Both the position numbers and the translations under genes were made by a program. Shown one piece after another: positions 8,300 to 17,069 of a DNA stretch of 64,000 bases. The notes beneath the pieces were generated by a model that saw only the letters and a list, made by a program, of their open reading frames with translations, was not told the origin of the DNA and searched no databases. This DNA is from Mameliella sp. CS4. Its GTDB lineage: Bacteria > Pseudomonadota > Alphaproteobacteria > Rhodobacterales > Rhodobacteraceae. The stretch lies in contig NZ_JAHXRQ010000021.1 of the NCBI RefSeq assembly GCF_019392335.1, positions 1 to 64,000 on the forward strand, given 5' to 3'. The first letter of the stretch is position 1. Each line of letters opens with the position of its first letter.

Positions 8300-8799
8300 C
8301 AGGCGCGGCGGCAGACCGGCAGAGCGTGGCAGAGAATGCCGCGCCCGAGCCGGGCACCGAGCTGGAGGGCTTTTTCCCCTATCGCCTCGCGGTCGCCGCC
8401 GAAGGGTTCTCTCGCAACCTGGTCGAGGTCTACGGACGCCGGTTTGGCCTCAGCCGCGAGGAATGGCGGCTCTTGTACCTGCTGGCCGGCGAAGTCGAGG
8501 TGACCTCGCTGGAGCTGGGCCGCCGGTCGACGCTGGACAAGGTCCAGGTCAGCCGTGCCTCGCAGCGGTTGGAGGAGAAGGGGCTGATTACCCGCGAAAT
8601 TGCCCCGGACGACCGACGCCTGCGCCTTTATGCCTGCACCGAGCAGGGCCGCGCCCTGTTCGACGAGGTTCTGCCCCAGGTCGAGGCGCGGTCCGACGAG
8701 ATCCTGCGCGCCATGTCCGCCGAGGACCGCGCCGCGCTGGAACGGGGCCTTGCGGCACTGACAGAAGCGATGGCGGACCGCATCCTTCCCACGTCCTGA
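8296..8799 (+). CDS. MarR-family transcriptional regulator
   Basis: 167-aa winged-helix regulator. The core reads FGLSREEWRLLYLLAGE, then the recognition-helix region DKVQVSRASQRLEEKGLI and the wing RREIAPDDRRLRLYACTEQG, with a C-terminal dimerisation helix. MarR proteins of aromatic clusters normally repress catabolic genes and release DNA on binding a phenolic ligand. It is the last gene of the hydroxylase operon, and the palindrome at 6421-6437 is a plausible autoregulatory operator. Confidence 0.92.
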   Translation: MTGAAADRQSVAENAAPEPGTELEGFFPYRLAVAAEGFSRNLVEVYGRRFGLSREEWRLLYLLAGEVEVTSLELGRRSTLDKVQVSRASQRLEEKGLITREIAPDDRRLRLYACTEQGRALFDEVLPQVEARSDEILRAMSAEDRAALERGLAALTEAMADRILPTS

Positions 8800-9024
8800 G
8801 TCCGGTCAGGCTCTCGGCCGGCCGCACTACTCGCGGCTGAAAAGCTCCGGCGGTGGAATACGGGTCCAAAAGCATGTCTTTTCCCACGCAACGATAGCGG
8901 CTTGCCGCAAAGAGACATTTGCGCCAAGCGTCGAAAGCCGGTTTCCTGATCAAGACGGGCAGTTAATGGCCCGAAACGCCCGGCTTGCAAGGGGAGGCGC
9001 AGCCGTACGACGCGCGGTTCATAG

Positions 9025-9303
9025 TCAACGGACGACCACCTGCCGACCCTGCTGGACGAGGTCGAGGCCATCGCCGCCAGCGGTGCCTTTGTTCGTTCCG
9101 AGGAAGATATCGAAACCCTGCGCCAGCTGGCAGAGGCCGACGCTCAGCCGGCCCGGATCGCGGCCGAGAACAGGCAATCCAAGGCCGCGATTCCGCTGTA
9201 GATCGAACGTATCCGGCTGGCCCGACTGCCCGCGATGCAGAAGATCGGCGACCGGATCGGTGTCAACCTGGAGAGCGCCCTGCCGGAGGACAAGCAGGGC
9301 TGA
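9025..9303 (+). pseudogene. Possible decayed coding remnant with in-frame TAG
   Basis: This frame reads as a charged, helical, protein-like sequence (DEVEAIAASGAFVRSEED...LRQLAEADAQPARIAAENR), is interrupted by TAG at 9199-9201, then continues in the same frame (RIRLARLPAMQKIGDR) to a TGA at 9301-9303. There is no plausible start codon; a TAG at 9022 closes the frame upstream. The codon pattern is gene-like, so a pseudogene fragment is the simplest reading, but I do not recognise the family. The remaining 8800-9024 shows nothing I can assign. Confidence 0.35.
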
Positions 9304-9308
9304 CCCGT

Positions 9309-9908
9309 TCAGTACGGGTTCTTCGCCCCGCGATCCCCGGACAGCGATTGCTGCCGCCGCTCGACCAGCAGTTCGATGGCATCGGCCAGATGCTCGCGGT
9401 CGATGTGGTGGTCGCCGCGCGCAACCCGGATGCGGTGCGCCTCGATCATCACGTCAGCATGGCGGCAGCCCTCGGGCGGCTCGAACCGGTAGCTGGCCAG
9501 TTCGATCAAAAGGCCCATCGGGTCGGTGAAATAGATCGAGTCCATGAAGCCGCGATCCTTGGGGCCGGAATGCTTGATCCCCCGCGCTTCCAGCCGCTTG
9601 GCCGCCTGCCAAAAGCTTGCCTGGCTGACGTTGAAAGCAATGTGATGCACGCATCCCGGATCGGTCGGCGTCCGCGCCGGATCGGGGCTGCGGGTCTCAT
9701 TGGTGAAGATCGTGATGAGCCGCCCGTCGCCGGGATCGAAATACAGGTGCCCCTCGTCCGGATTGTCGAGGTTGGGCTGATCGAAGATAAAAGGCATGCC
9801 CAGCACGCCCTCCCAGAAATCGATCGAGGTTTGACGGTCGGCCCCGGTCAACGTGATGTGATGGACGCCCTGCGTCTGGATCTTGCGGATCTCGTCTGGC
9901 TGGCTCAT
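9309..9908 (-). CDS. VOC-family (glyoxalase / extradiol dioxygenase-like) protein
   Basis: 199-aa protein with paired beta-alpha-beta-beta-beta modules of the vicinal-oxygen-chelate fold. Likely metal ligands are the His of VHHITLTGADR near residue 15, the His of CVHHIAF near residue 83 and the Glu of GLLIELASYRFEPP near residue 130, the usual H-H-E triad. The C-terminal 50 residues are a charged extension (HIDREHLADAIELLVERRQQ). Start at 9908 is chosen for the GGAGGGAAC Shine-Dalgarno directly upstream. It could be a ring-cleaving dioxygenase or another VOC enzyme. It lies downstream of the ThDP enzyme on the same strand, separated by about 115 bp. Confidence 0.85.
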   Translation of the reverse strand: MSQPDEIRKIQTQGVHHITLTGADRQTSIDFWEGVLGMPFIFDQPNLDNPDEGHLYFDPGDGRLITIFTNETRSPDPARTPTDPGCVHHIAFNVSQASFWQAAKRLEARGIKHSGPKDRGFMDSIYFTDPMGLLIELASYRFEPPEGCRHADVMIEAHRIRVARGDHHIDREHLADAIELLVERRQQSLSGDRGAKNPY

Positions 9909-10024
9909 GTTCCCTCCCCGCCGTGGAATGCCGGGGCCACGACTGCCGCCCCGCTCGACCCAAGGATGGGGCAAGAAGCGCCGGTTTCAAACCCTCCACC
10001 GGCGCACCAGATCTGTGCAGGATG

Positions 10025-11698
10025 TCAGCCCTTGCCCGCCTTCAGCGCCGCCTCGCGCATCTGCGACAGGCTGACCCGCGGGGTCAGCGCCTCGGGCGAG
10101 ATGTTCAGATCCAGCACCGCCCCGGTCTTCGAGGCCAGCGCCCGCTCAAAAGCGGCGGCAAAATCCTCGGTCCGCTCCACCCGTTCGCCGTGGAACCCAT
10201 AGGCCTGCGCCAGCGCGCTGAAATCCGGGTTCACCACCATATCCGTGCCCGAGACCCGGGTGGGATAGTGACGTTCCTGGTGGGCGCGGATCGTGCCGTA
10301 GATCCCGTTGTTCAGGATCAGGATGATCGGCTGGGCGCCGTATTGGGCGGCGGTGGCCAGTTCCTGGCAGGTCATCTGGAAATCGCCGTCTCCCGCGAAA
10401 CAGACAACCGTGCGCGCGGGATCGTTCAGCTTGGCGGCGATGGCCGCAGGCACGCCGTACCCCATCGCGCCCGATTGCGGCGCCAGTAGCCGTGCATCGG
10501 GGCCAAACTTGTAGAACTTGTTGGGCCAGACCGCGAAATTCCCGGCGCCATTGGTCAGGATCGCGTCCCCGGGCAACAGATCGCGCAAATGCGCGCTGAC
10601 CTTACCCATGTCCACCGGGCTGGGCAGGTCGCCCAGCTCGAACCCGGCCTCCCATGTGGCGCGGGCGTCGGCCCGCCACGCGGCCCAACCGCCGCTGACC
10701 GGCGCCTCTGCCATCGCCTCGACAAAGGCGTTGGGGCCGCATTGAATGCCCAACTCGGGTTGATAGATCTTGCCCAGCTCCAGATCCGAGCCATGCACAT
10801 GGATCAGCCGCTGATGCGGCACCGGCACCTCCAGCAGGGTCCAGGCATCGGTGGAATTCTCGCCGAACCGGTTGTTCACCGCCAGGATCACATCCGCCTC
10901 GGAGATCAGCTTGCGCACGCCCGGCATCATGCCCACCCCGGCCTCGCCGCAGAAACAAGGTGAGAAATTGTCGAACATGTCCTGGTAGCGGAAGACGGAC
11001 ACCACCGGGATGTCCGAGTCTTCGGCAAAGCGCTGCAGGGCCTCTGCCCCCGCACGGGTCCAGTTGCAGCCGCCATAAAGGATCAGCGGCCGCTTTGCCT
11101 CGCCCAGGATCGCACGGACCTTCTGCACCGTCTGCGGCGCGGGCATCGGTTCGGGGTACTCGGCCGGTCCGGCCAGCGGCGCGGCCTTTGTCCGGCTGGT
11201 CAGCATGTCCTCTGGCAGAGCGATGACAACCGGGCCGGGGCGCCCGGTGGTGGCGGTTTTCCACGCGCGGGCGAGGATTTCGGGGATACGGTCGACGTTG
11301 TCGATCTCGACCGCCCATTTGACCATCGTGCCATAGACGGCGCGGTAATCGACCTCCTGAAAGGCCTCGCGCCCGCGCATGTCGGTGCCGATCTGGCCCA
11401 CGAACATGATCATCGGCGAACTGTCCTGCATCGCGGTATGCACCCCGATCGAGGCATTGGTGGCGCCGGGTCCGCGCGTGACCATGCAGATGCCGGGCTG
11501 GCCTGTCAGCTTGCCCCAGGCCGCGGCCATGAAGGCGGCACCGCCTTCCTGGCGGCAGTTGACGAAATCCAGCCTGCCCGCGGTGTCATGCAACCCGTCC
11601 AGCACCGCCAAATAGCTTTCGCCCGGCACACCGAAGGCCCGCGTCGCACCCAGCGCCACCAGACTGTCCACCAGCAATTGTCCGCCATGTCGTGTCAT
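10025..11698 (-). CDS. Thiamine-diphosphate-dependent enzyme (acetolactate synthase-like)
   Basis: 557-aa member of the acetolactate synthase / benzoylformate decarboxylase superfamily. The N-terminal PYR domain has GATRAFGVPGESYLAVLDGL and the catalytic Glu in NCRQEGGAAFMAAAWGKLTG. The central Rossmann-like domain includes PLILYGGCNW, and the PP domain has the ThDP/Mg motif CFAGDGDFQMTCQELATA ending in ILNNGIYGTIR. The first residues after MTRHGGQLLVDSL match family N-termini, so the start is 11698 with an upstream GAGGGATGG. No regulatory subunit gene is adjacent, which argues against the biosynthetic enzyme and for a catabolic ligase or decarboxylase. It is divergent from the AcoR-like regulator. 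Confidence 0.9.
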   Translation of the reverse strand: MTRHGGQLLVDSLVALGATRAFGVPGESYLAVLDGLHDTAGRLDFVNCRQEGGAAFMAAAWGKLTGQPGICMVTRGPGATNASIGVHTAMQDSSPMIMFVGQIGTDMRGREAFQEVDYRAVYGTMVKWAVEIDNVDRIPEILARAWKTATTGRPGPVVIALPEDMLTSRTKAAPLAGPAEYPEPMPAPQTVQKVRAILGEAKRPLILYGGCNWTRAGAEALQRFAEDSDIPVVSVFRYQDMFDNFSPCFCGEAGVGMMPGVRKLISEADVILAVNNRFGENSTDAWTLLEVPVPHQRLIHVHGSDLELGKIYQPELGIQCGPNAFVEAMAEAPVSGGWAAWRADARATWEAGFELGDLPSPVDMGKVSAHLRDLLPGDAILTNGAGNFAVWPNKFYKFGPDARLLAPQSGAMGYGVPAAIAAKLNDPARTVVCFAGDGDFQMTCQELATAAQYGAQPIILILNNGIYGTIRAHQERHYPTRVSGTDMVVNPDFSALAQAYGFHGERVERTEDFAAAFERALASKTGAVLDLNISPEALTPRVSLSQMREAALKAGKG

Positions 11699-11893
11699 CG
11701 TCCATCCCTCTTTCCCGGTGCCTTCACCCCGCCAAGGCGACACCCGTCTGGGTGCAAACACCTCTAGAACCGACCCCGGATGTCAATGCCCTGCGACTTT
11801 GGTCGGGGGTCCGGCGCGCCGCGCGGCGGGGAAAACGGGTGATCCAAGACCCGCGCATTGCTAGACTGCCCGGCAATCCTGGGGAGGAGAGAC

Positions 11894-13633
11894 ATGAGCG
11901 ATCTGGAGCATGTGACAGAAATCGACAGGGTGTTGCGCGGCCAGGAGACGGGCCGTGACACGCTGGTGGCCGACAGCTGGCGCCGCTGCATCGAAACCTA
12001 TGGTATGGACCCGACCCGGCCCGATCCGGCCCATATCGTGCCCGCCTCGCAGCTGCGCGAACACCGCGAACAGGCGGAACGGCTGGTGGCCACGGCCCGG
12101 TCGGGGCTGCGGGCACTGTTCCGGCAGGTGGCCGGGCAGAACTATGTCCTGCTGCTGGCGGACGCCAAGGGCGTCTGCGTCGACTTCTTCGGCGACCCCC
12201 GGTTCGAGGACGACCTGCGGCAGGCCGGGCTGACGCTGGGGTCGGACTGGTCCGAGGATCTGGCCGGCACCTGTGGCGTGGGCTCCTGCATCGTGACAGG
12301 TGAGGCGGTGACCATCCATCAGGGCGATCACTTTGGCCTGGCGCATACGCCACTGTCCTGCACCTCCGCGCCAATCTACGACACCTGCGGGCAGCTGACG
12401 GCGGTGCTGGACATTTCCCTGCTGCGCTCGCCCAGCCCGAAGACCAGCCAGAACCTTGCTATGAACCTGGTCCGCGCCTCGGCCCGGCGGATCGAGATGG
12501 CCAACCTGATGGCGATGACGCGCAGCGACTGGGTGCTGCGGTTCTCCACCTCGCCCGAATTCCTGGAGGTCGACCCGGAGGCCGCCGTGGCGCTGGACGG
12601 ATCGGGGCGGATCGTGGGCATGACGCATGGCGCACAGGCCTGCCTGGCGCCCGAGGGCACGGACAGCCTGATCGGTCAACGCATCGACAGCTTGCTGCAC
12701 CTTGGCGTCGACGACCTGCCGGACCTGATGCGCGGTCGCCCGACAGAGGACCGCGTGCTGCATCTGCGCGACGGGCGCGGGTTGTTCGGCCATGCCATCG
12801 CGCCGCAGACCGTGCGCCGCCCGATGCGCAGCGCCCCGCCGCAAACGCCGGAATGTTTTGCCGGACTGGCGGGACCGGACCCGGCGATGCAGGCGCTCTT
12901 GCAAAAATCCGCCCGGCTGGCGCCCAGCAAGGTGCCGGTGCTGCTGTTGGGCGAAACCGGCACCGGCAAGGAAACGCTGGCGCGCGCCATCCATGTCGCC
13001 GGTGGGCCGCCGCGCGGGTTCCACGCCCTGCGCTGCGCCGGGCTGCGCCCCGACACCGTCGCCGGGCTGGAAGAAGCCAAACCCGGGACGCTGTTCCTGA
13101 AAGGCGTCGAGGATCTGGACGAGGCGGCGCAGGGCGCGCTGCTGACGCTGCTGGATCGGCGCGAGGACCTGCGCGTGATCGCCTCGGCCCGCGACCGGCA
13201 GGTCACGGTGCCGGGCGCGACCGGGCTGCGCGAGGATCTGCATTTCCGCGCCGTCGGCGCGGTGCTGGACCTGCCGCCCCTGCGCCTGCGCAGCGATGTG
13301 GACTGGCTGATCGAACGCCTGTTGCGGCGGCGCACGGCGGGAGAGCTGCAGCTGTCCCCGGCGGCCCGCGCCGAACTGGCCGGGCGCGACTGGCCCGGCA
13401 ACATCCGAGAGCTGCAATCGGCGCTGGATACGGCGGTCTCGCTTTGCGACGGGCGCGTTGTGGACCTGCCGGATCTGCCCGCCCGGATCACGGCAAAACC
13501 GCCCGAAGATGACCTCGAGGCGATTCTGGATGCCTGCGGCTGGAACATGGCACGTGCGGCGCGCCGGCTGGGCGTGAACCGTTCGACCGTGCTGCGCCGG
13601 GTGCGAAAGTCGGGATTGACCCCGCCGTCGTGA
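11894..13633 (+). CDS. AcoR-like Fis-family transcriptional regulator lacking GAFTGA
   Basis: 579-aa regulator. The N-terminal sensory part (DSWRRCIETYGMDPTRP, a GAF-like domain to about residue 200) resembles AcoR, the activator of acetoin/ketone pathways. The AAA+ domain has a clear Walker A (LLLGETGTGKETLARAIH), but the usual GAFTGA loop for sigma54 contact is absent: only about ten residues separate CAGLRPDT from the EEAKPGTLFLKGVEDL segment. The C-terminus has WPGNIRELQSAL and a Fis-type helix-turn-helix (NMARAARRLGVNRSTVLRRVRK). It probably activates or represses at a sigma70 promoter. It is divergent from the ThDP enzyme and upstream of the flavin monooxygenase; palindromes at 13640-13677 are candidate binding sites. 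Start ATG 11894 follows GGGGAGGAGAG. Confidence 0.9.
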   Translation: MSDLEHVTEIDRVLRGQETGRDTLVADSWRRCIETYGMDPTRPDPAHIVPASQLREHREQAERLVATARSGLRALFRQVAGQNYVLLLADAKGVCVDFFGDPRFEDDLRQAGLTLGSDWSEDLAGTCGVGSCIVTGEAVTIHQGDHFGLAHTPLSCTSAPIYDTCGQLTAVLDISLLRSPSPKTSQNLAMNLVRASARRIEMANLMAMTRSDWVLRFSTSPEFLEVDPEAAVALDGSGRIVGMTHGAQACLAPEGTDSLIGQRIDSLLHLGVDDLPDLMRGRPTEDRVLHLRDGRGLFGHAIAPQTVRRPMRSAPPQTPECFAGLAGPDPAMQALLQKSARLAPSKVPVLLLGETGTGKETLARAIHVAGGPPRGFHALRCAGLRPDTVAGLEEAKPGTLFLKGVEDLDEAAQGALLTLLDRREDLRVIASARDRQVTVPGATGLREDLHFRAVGAVLDLPPLRLRSDVDWLIERLLRRRTAGELQLSPAARAELAGRDWPGNIRELQSALDTAVSLCDGRVVDLPDLPARITAKPPEDDLEAILDACGWNMARAARRLGVNRSTVLRRVRKSGLTPPS

Positions 13634-13639
13634 CGGCCC

Positions 13640-13677
13640 GTTGCAACCCCGTCGTTGCGCGGCGTTGCGCGCGCAAC
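13640..13677. promoter_or_regulatory. Clustered palindromes, candidate operator of the monooxygenase gene
   Basis: GTTGCAAC (13640-13647) and the perfect 14-bp palindrome GTTGCGCGCGCAAC (13664-13677), plus a further GTTGCG at 13654, all share the half-site GTTGC. They lie 114-151 bp before the monooxygenase start, a normal distance for an upstream activating sequence bound by the neighbouring AcoR-like protein. Confidence 0.5.
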
Positions 13678-13790
13678 GGACCGGGCCGAAATTTCGCCCC
13701 CAGACCCCGAAACCCCGTCCCCGCGCTGGATCGGCGGGGCCTCTCTCGCCCAGACTGCCGCCATCCAAGTTTGGGCAATGGGAGGAAATC

Positions 13791-15590
13791 ATGCTCGACA
13801 CGACAATCACGGACCAGACGCAGGCGTTTCTGGACGAATTCGGCGCAGCACTGGAAAAGGGCGACATCGAGGCGGCCACGGCCTTGTTCCAGGATGACTG
13901 TTACTGGCGGGACCTCGTCAGCTTTACCTGGAACCTGAAGACGGTCGAAGGCAAGGACGGGGTGGCCGACATGCTGCGTCACCAGCTGGCCACGACCAAA
14001 CCTTCGGGCTGGAAACTGGCAGAGGGGGAGCTGCCGACCGAAGAGGGTGGCGTCACCACCGCCTGGATCGAGTTCGAGACCGAGGTGGCGCGGGGCTACG
14101 GCCTGCTGCGACTCAAGGACGGCAAGATCTGGACCCTGCTGACCACGATTGCCGAACTGAAGGGCCACGAGGAACCGAAGGGCTTTCAGCGTCCGATGGG
14201 GGCCAAACACGGCGCCGGCAAGAACCGCACGACCTGGAAGGAAGAGCGCGAGAAGGAAGAGGCGGAACTGGGTTACACGACCCAGCCCTATTGCCTGATC
14301 ATCGGCGGCGGGCAGGGCGGCATCGCAATGGGCGCACGCCTGCGCCAACTGGGCGTGCCGACGATCATCGTAGAGCGCAACGACCGCCCCGGCGACAGCT
14401 GGCGCAAGCGGTACAAGTCGCTCTGCCTGCATGACCCGGTCTGGTACGACCACCTGCCCTACATCAAGTTCCCGGACAACTGGCCCGTCTTCAGCCCCAA
14501 GGACAAGATCGGCGACTGGCTGGAATTCTACACCAAGGTGATGGAGCTGAACTACTGGACCCGCACCACCGCCAAATCCGCGACCTGGGACGACGACGCC
14601 AAGGAATGGACCGTCACCGTGGACCGCGACGGCGAGGAAGTGGTGCTGAAGCCCAAACAGCTGATCATGGCCACCGGCATGTCGGGCAAGAAGCGGATGC
14701 CCGAGTTTCCCGGCATGGACAAGTTCAAGGGTGTGCAGCAGCACTCCTCGGAACATGCAGGCCCGGACCAGTGGACCGGAAAGAAAGTCGTCGTGGTGGG
14801 GTCGAACAACTCTGCCCATGACATCTGTGCCGCTCTCTGGGAGCATGACGCCGACGTGACGATGGTCCAGCGCTCTTCGACCCATATCGTGAAATCCGAC
14901 ACGCTGATGGATGTGGGGCTTGGCGCGCTCTACTCCGAAGAGGCGGTCGCCAACGGAGTCACCACCGAAAAGGCGGACCTGATCTTTGCCTCACTGCCCT
15001 ACCGGATCATGCATGAATTCCAGATCCCGGCTTACGAGGAGATGAAGAAACGCGATGCCGAGTTCTACGAAGGGCTGGAAAAGGCGGGGTTCTGGCTGGA
15101 CTGGGGAGACGACGGGTCTGGCCTGTTCATGAAGTACCTGCGCCGCGGATCGGGCTACTACATCGACATCGGCGCCAGCCAGCTGATCATCGACGGAGAG
15201 ATCAAGCTGAAGCGCGGGCAGGTCGTGGAACTGGACGAGACCGGCGTGGTCCTTGACGACGGCACGCACCTGGACGCGGACCTGGTGGTCTATGCCACCG
15301 GCTACAACTCGATGAACGGCTGGGTGGCCGACCTGATGGGCCAGGAAAAGGCCGATCAACTGGGCAAGTGCTGGGGCCTTGGGTCGGACACGACCAAGGA
15401 CCCGGGCCCCTGGGAGGGTGAGCAGCGCAACATGTGGAAGCCGACGCAGGTCGAGGGGCTGTGGATGCACGGCGGCAACCTGCACCAGTCGCGCCACTAC
15501 TCGCAGTACCTTGCGCTGCAGATCAAGGCCCGGATGGAAGGCGTTCCGACACCGGTCTACGGCTTGCAGGAGGTCCATCACCTCAGCTGA
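13791..15590 (+). CDS. Flavin-containing / Baeyer-Villiger-type monooxygenase with N-terminal NTF2-like domain
   Basis: 599-aa class B flavoprotein monooxygenase. Residues 1-130 form an NTF2/SnoaL-like domain (QAFLDEFGAALEKGDIEAAT...CYWRDLVSFTW). Then come the FAD Rossmann motif CLIIGGGQGGIAMGARLRQLG, the fingerprint FKGVQQHSSEH (pattern FxGxxxHxxx-, ending in His where BVMOs have Trp and FMOs Tyr/Phe), a second Rossmann motif KVVVVGSNNSAHDICAAL for NADPH, and the ATG motif DLVVYATGYNSMNGWV. Probably oxygenates a ketone, amine or sulfur compound with NADPH and O2. Start 13791 follows GGAGGAAATC. The upstream AcoR-like regulator and palindromes suggest substrate-induced expression, and a strong terminator follows. 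Confidence 0.9.
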   Translation: MLDTTITDQTQAFLDEFGAALEKGDIEAATALFQDDCYWRDLVSFTWNLKTVEGKDGVADMLRHQLATTKPSGWKLAEGELPTEEGGVTTAWIEFETEVARGYGLLRLKDGKIWTLLTTIAELKGHEEPKGFQRPMGAKHGAGKNRTTWKEEREKEEAELGYTTQPYCLIIGGGQGGIAMGARLRQLGVPTIIVERNDRPGDSWRKRYKSLCLHDPVWYDHLPYIKFPDNWPVFSPKDKIGDWLEFYTKVMELNYWTRTTAKSATWDDDAKEWTVTVDRDGEEVVLKPKQLIMATGMSGKKRMPEFPGMDKFKGVQQHSSEHAGPDQWTGKKVVVVGSNNSAHDICAALWEHDADVTMVQRSSTHIVKSDTLMDVGLGALYSEEAVANGVTTEKADLIFASLPYRIMHEFQIPAYEEMKKRDAEFYEGLEKAGFWLDWGDDGSGLFMKYLRRGSGYYIDIGASQLIIDGEIKLKRGQVVELDETGVVLDDGTHLDADLVVYATGYNSMNGWVADLMGQEKADQLGKCWGLGSDTTKDPGPWEGEQRNMWKPTQVEGLWMHGGNLHQSRHYSQYLALQIKARMEGVPTPVYGLQEVHHLS

Positions 15591-15596
15591 CGCGAT

Positions 15597-15626
15597 GGCG
15601 GACCGGGCCTGCCCGGTCCGCCTTTT
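15597..15626 (+). terminator. Rho-independent terminator after the monooxygenase gene
   Basis: GGCGGACCGGG (15597-15607) and CCCGGTCCGCC (15612-15622) form a perfect 11-bp stem with a 4-nt loop followed by TTTT, 7 bp after the stop codon. Confidence 0.85.
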
Positions 15627-15641
15627 CCTTGTCTGACCGGT

Positions 15642-17054
15642 TCAGCCCACCAGCGGCGGCACCACGTCGTCCGGGATCGGGCAGACATAGGGCGTGCGTG
15701 CCAGTTGCTCGCGGTGCCGCGCCTTGGCCTGTTCGACGAGCTCGGGGTTTTCCACCAGACGACAGGCGGTTGCCGCCATGATCTTGGCCGCATGGATCAT
15801 ACCCTTGTGCGCCGCCGGGGTCTTGCCCTGGGCCACGGTCTGCCAGGTGTGGAACGGTGTGCCGATGGCGCAGGTGGCGACACGCGCCTGCACCGTCGGC
15901 ACCGCCCAGCTGACATCGCCGACGTCGGTCGACCCCTCTCCGCCCTCGCGCTGCCGGTCAAGTGGCGCCACGAAGTCGCACAGCGCAAGGTCGGGATCCG
16001 GTGTGCGCCCGATCCGGCGGAAGGTCGCGGCGATATCGGCCTCTGTCAGGGTCTTCTGGATCTCGCGCGCGAACACCTCGTCCTCGGCATCGAAGGGCAC
16101 CGGCCCCAGCCGGTCCAGTTCCGCCTGCATGGCCTCCTCCAGCGGGCGGTTGCCCAAGAGGTTCGACACGCCCGAGAACACCTTGGACTCGACCCGCGTT
16201 TCCGTCATCAGCGCCGCGCCGTCGGCGATCTTGCGCACCCGGGCCACCAGCTCGCGAAGGTCCGGCAGGCTGCTGGCGCGGATCAGCTGGCGCACCGTGG
16301 CGCGGGCCTGCACCACGTTGGGGGCCACGCCACCGGCATCGAGATAGGCATAGTGCACCCGCGCGCTGTCGGGCATGTGTTCGCGCATGTAGTTGACGCC
16401 GATGTTCATCAGCTCAACCGCGTCCAGCGCCGAACGGCCCAGCTCCGGCGCCCCCGCCGCATGGGCGGCCTTGCCGTGAAAGGTGAAGTCGATCCGCGTA
16501 TTGGCCAGCGAAACCGCCTCGTTCACCGACGTGAAGGTCGCCGGGTGCCAGGAGATCGCCGCGTCCACGTCGTCGAACAGCCCTTCGCGCACCATGTAGG
16601 TCTTGGCCGCGCCGCCCTCTTCGGCCGGACAGCCATAGTAGCGGACGCGTGCCTTGATGTCCTGCGCCGCCAGCCAGTCCTTGACCGCCGTCGCCGCCAG
16701 AAGCGCCGCCGCCCCCAGCAGGTTGTGACCGCACCCATGCCCGTTGCCGCCCTGTTCCAGCGGCTGATGCTCGGCGACGCCAGGGGCCTGGCTGAGCGCG
16801 GGCAGCGCGTCGAACTCGCCCAGGATGGCGATCACCGGCCCCTCGTCCCCCGCCTCGCCGATCACGGCGGTGGGAATGCCCGCCGCATTCTCGGTCACGC
16901 GAAAACCCTGTTCCTCCAGCATCTTCTTGTGTTCGGCAACCGACCGGAACTCGGCATAGAGCGTTTCGGGCATGTCGAAGACGCGGTCGGACAGCCCGAC
17001 AAAGGCCTCTCTGTGCTGGTCGACGTGATCCCAGATCGGGTTTGTGTTCTGCAT
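15642..17054 (-). CDS. M20-family amidohydrolase (AbgB / p-aminobenzoyl-glutamate hydrolase-like)
   Basis: 470-aa zinc-dependent peptidase/amidohydrolase. Metal-site motifs: GEFDALPALSQ, GNGHGCGHNLLGAAAL, YYGCPAEEGGAAKTYM (catalytic Glu-Glu) and AISWHPA; the lid/dimerisation domain shows FHGKAAHAAGAPELGRSALDA. The C-terminal STDVGDVSW and AIGTPFHTWQTVAQGK match the AbgB-like subgroup, which cleaves amide-linked glutamate or other N-acyl amino acids. No signal peptide, so cytoplasmic. It is the last gene of the Dpp-type ABC operon, 15 bp after the gamma-glutamyltransferase-family gene, consistent with intracellular hydrolysis of the imported substrate. Confidence 0.9.
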   Translation of the reverse strand: MQNTNPIWDHVDQHREAFVGLSDRVFDMPETLYAEFRSVAEHKKMLEEQGFRVTENAAGIPTAVIGEAGDEGPVIAILGEFDALPALSQAPGVAEHQPLEQGGNGHGCGHNLLGAAALLAATAVKDWLAAQDIKARVRYYGCPAEEGGAAKTYMVREGLFDDVDAAISWHPATFTSVNEAVSLANTRIDFTFHGKAAHAAGAPELGRSALDAVELMNIGVNYMREHMPDSARVHYAYLDAGGVAPNVVQARATVRQLIRASSLPDLRELVARVRKIADGAALMTETRVESKVFSGVSNLLGNRPLEEAMQAELDRLGPVPFDAEDEVFAREIQKTLTEADIAATFRRIGRTPDPDLALCDFVAPLDRQREGGEGSTDVGDVSWAVPTVQARVATCAIGTPFHTWQTVAQGKTPAAHKGMIHAAKIMAATACRLVENPELVEQAKARHREQLARTPYVCPIPDDVVPPLVG

Positions 17055-17069
17055 TCTGTCTTCCCTTTC

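Noticed and set aside
11861..13879. 672-codon minus-strand frame opposite the AcoR-like regulator
   Set aside because: Composition typical of a shadow frame; the plus-strand gene has clear domains and a Shine-Dalgarno.
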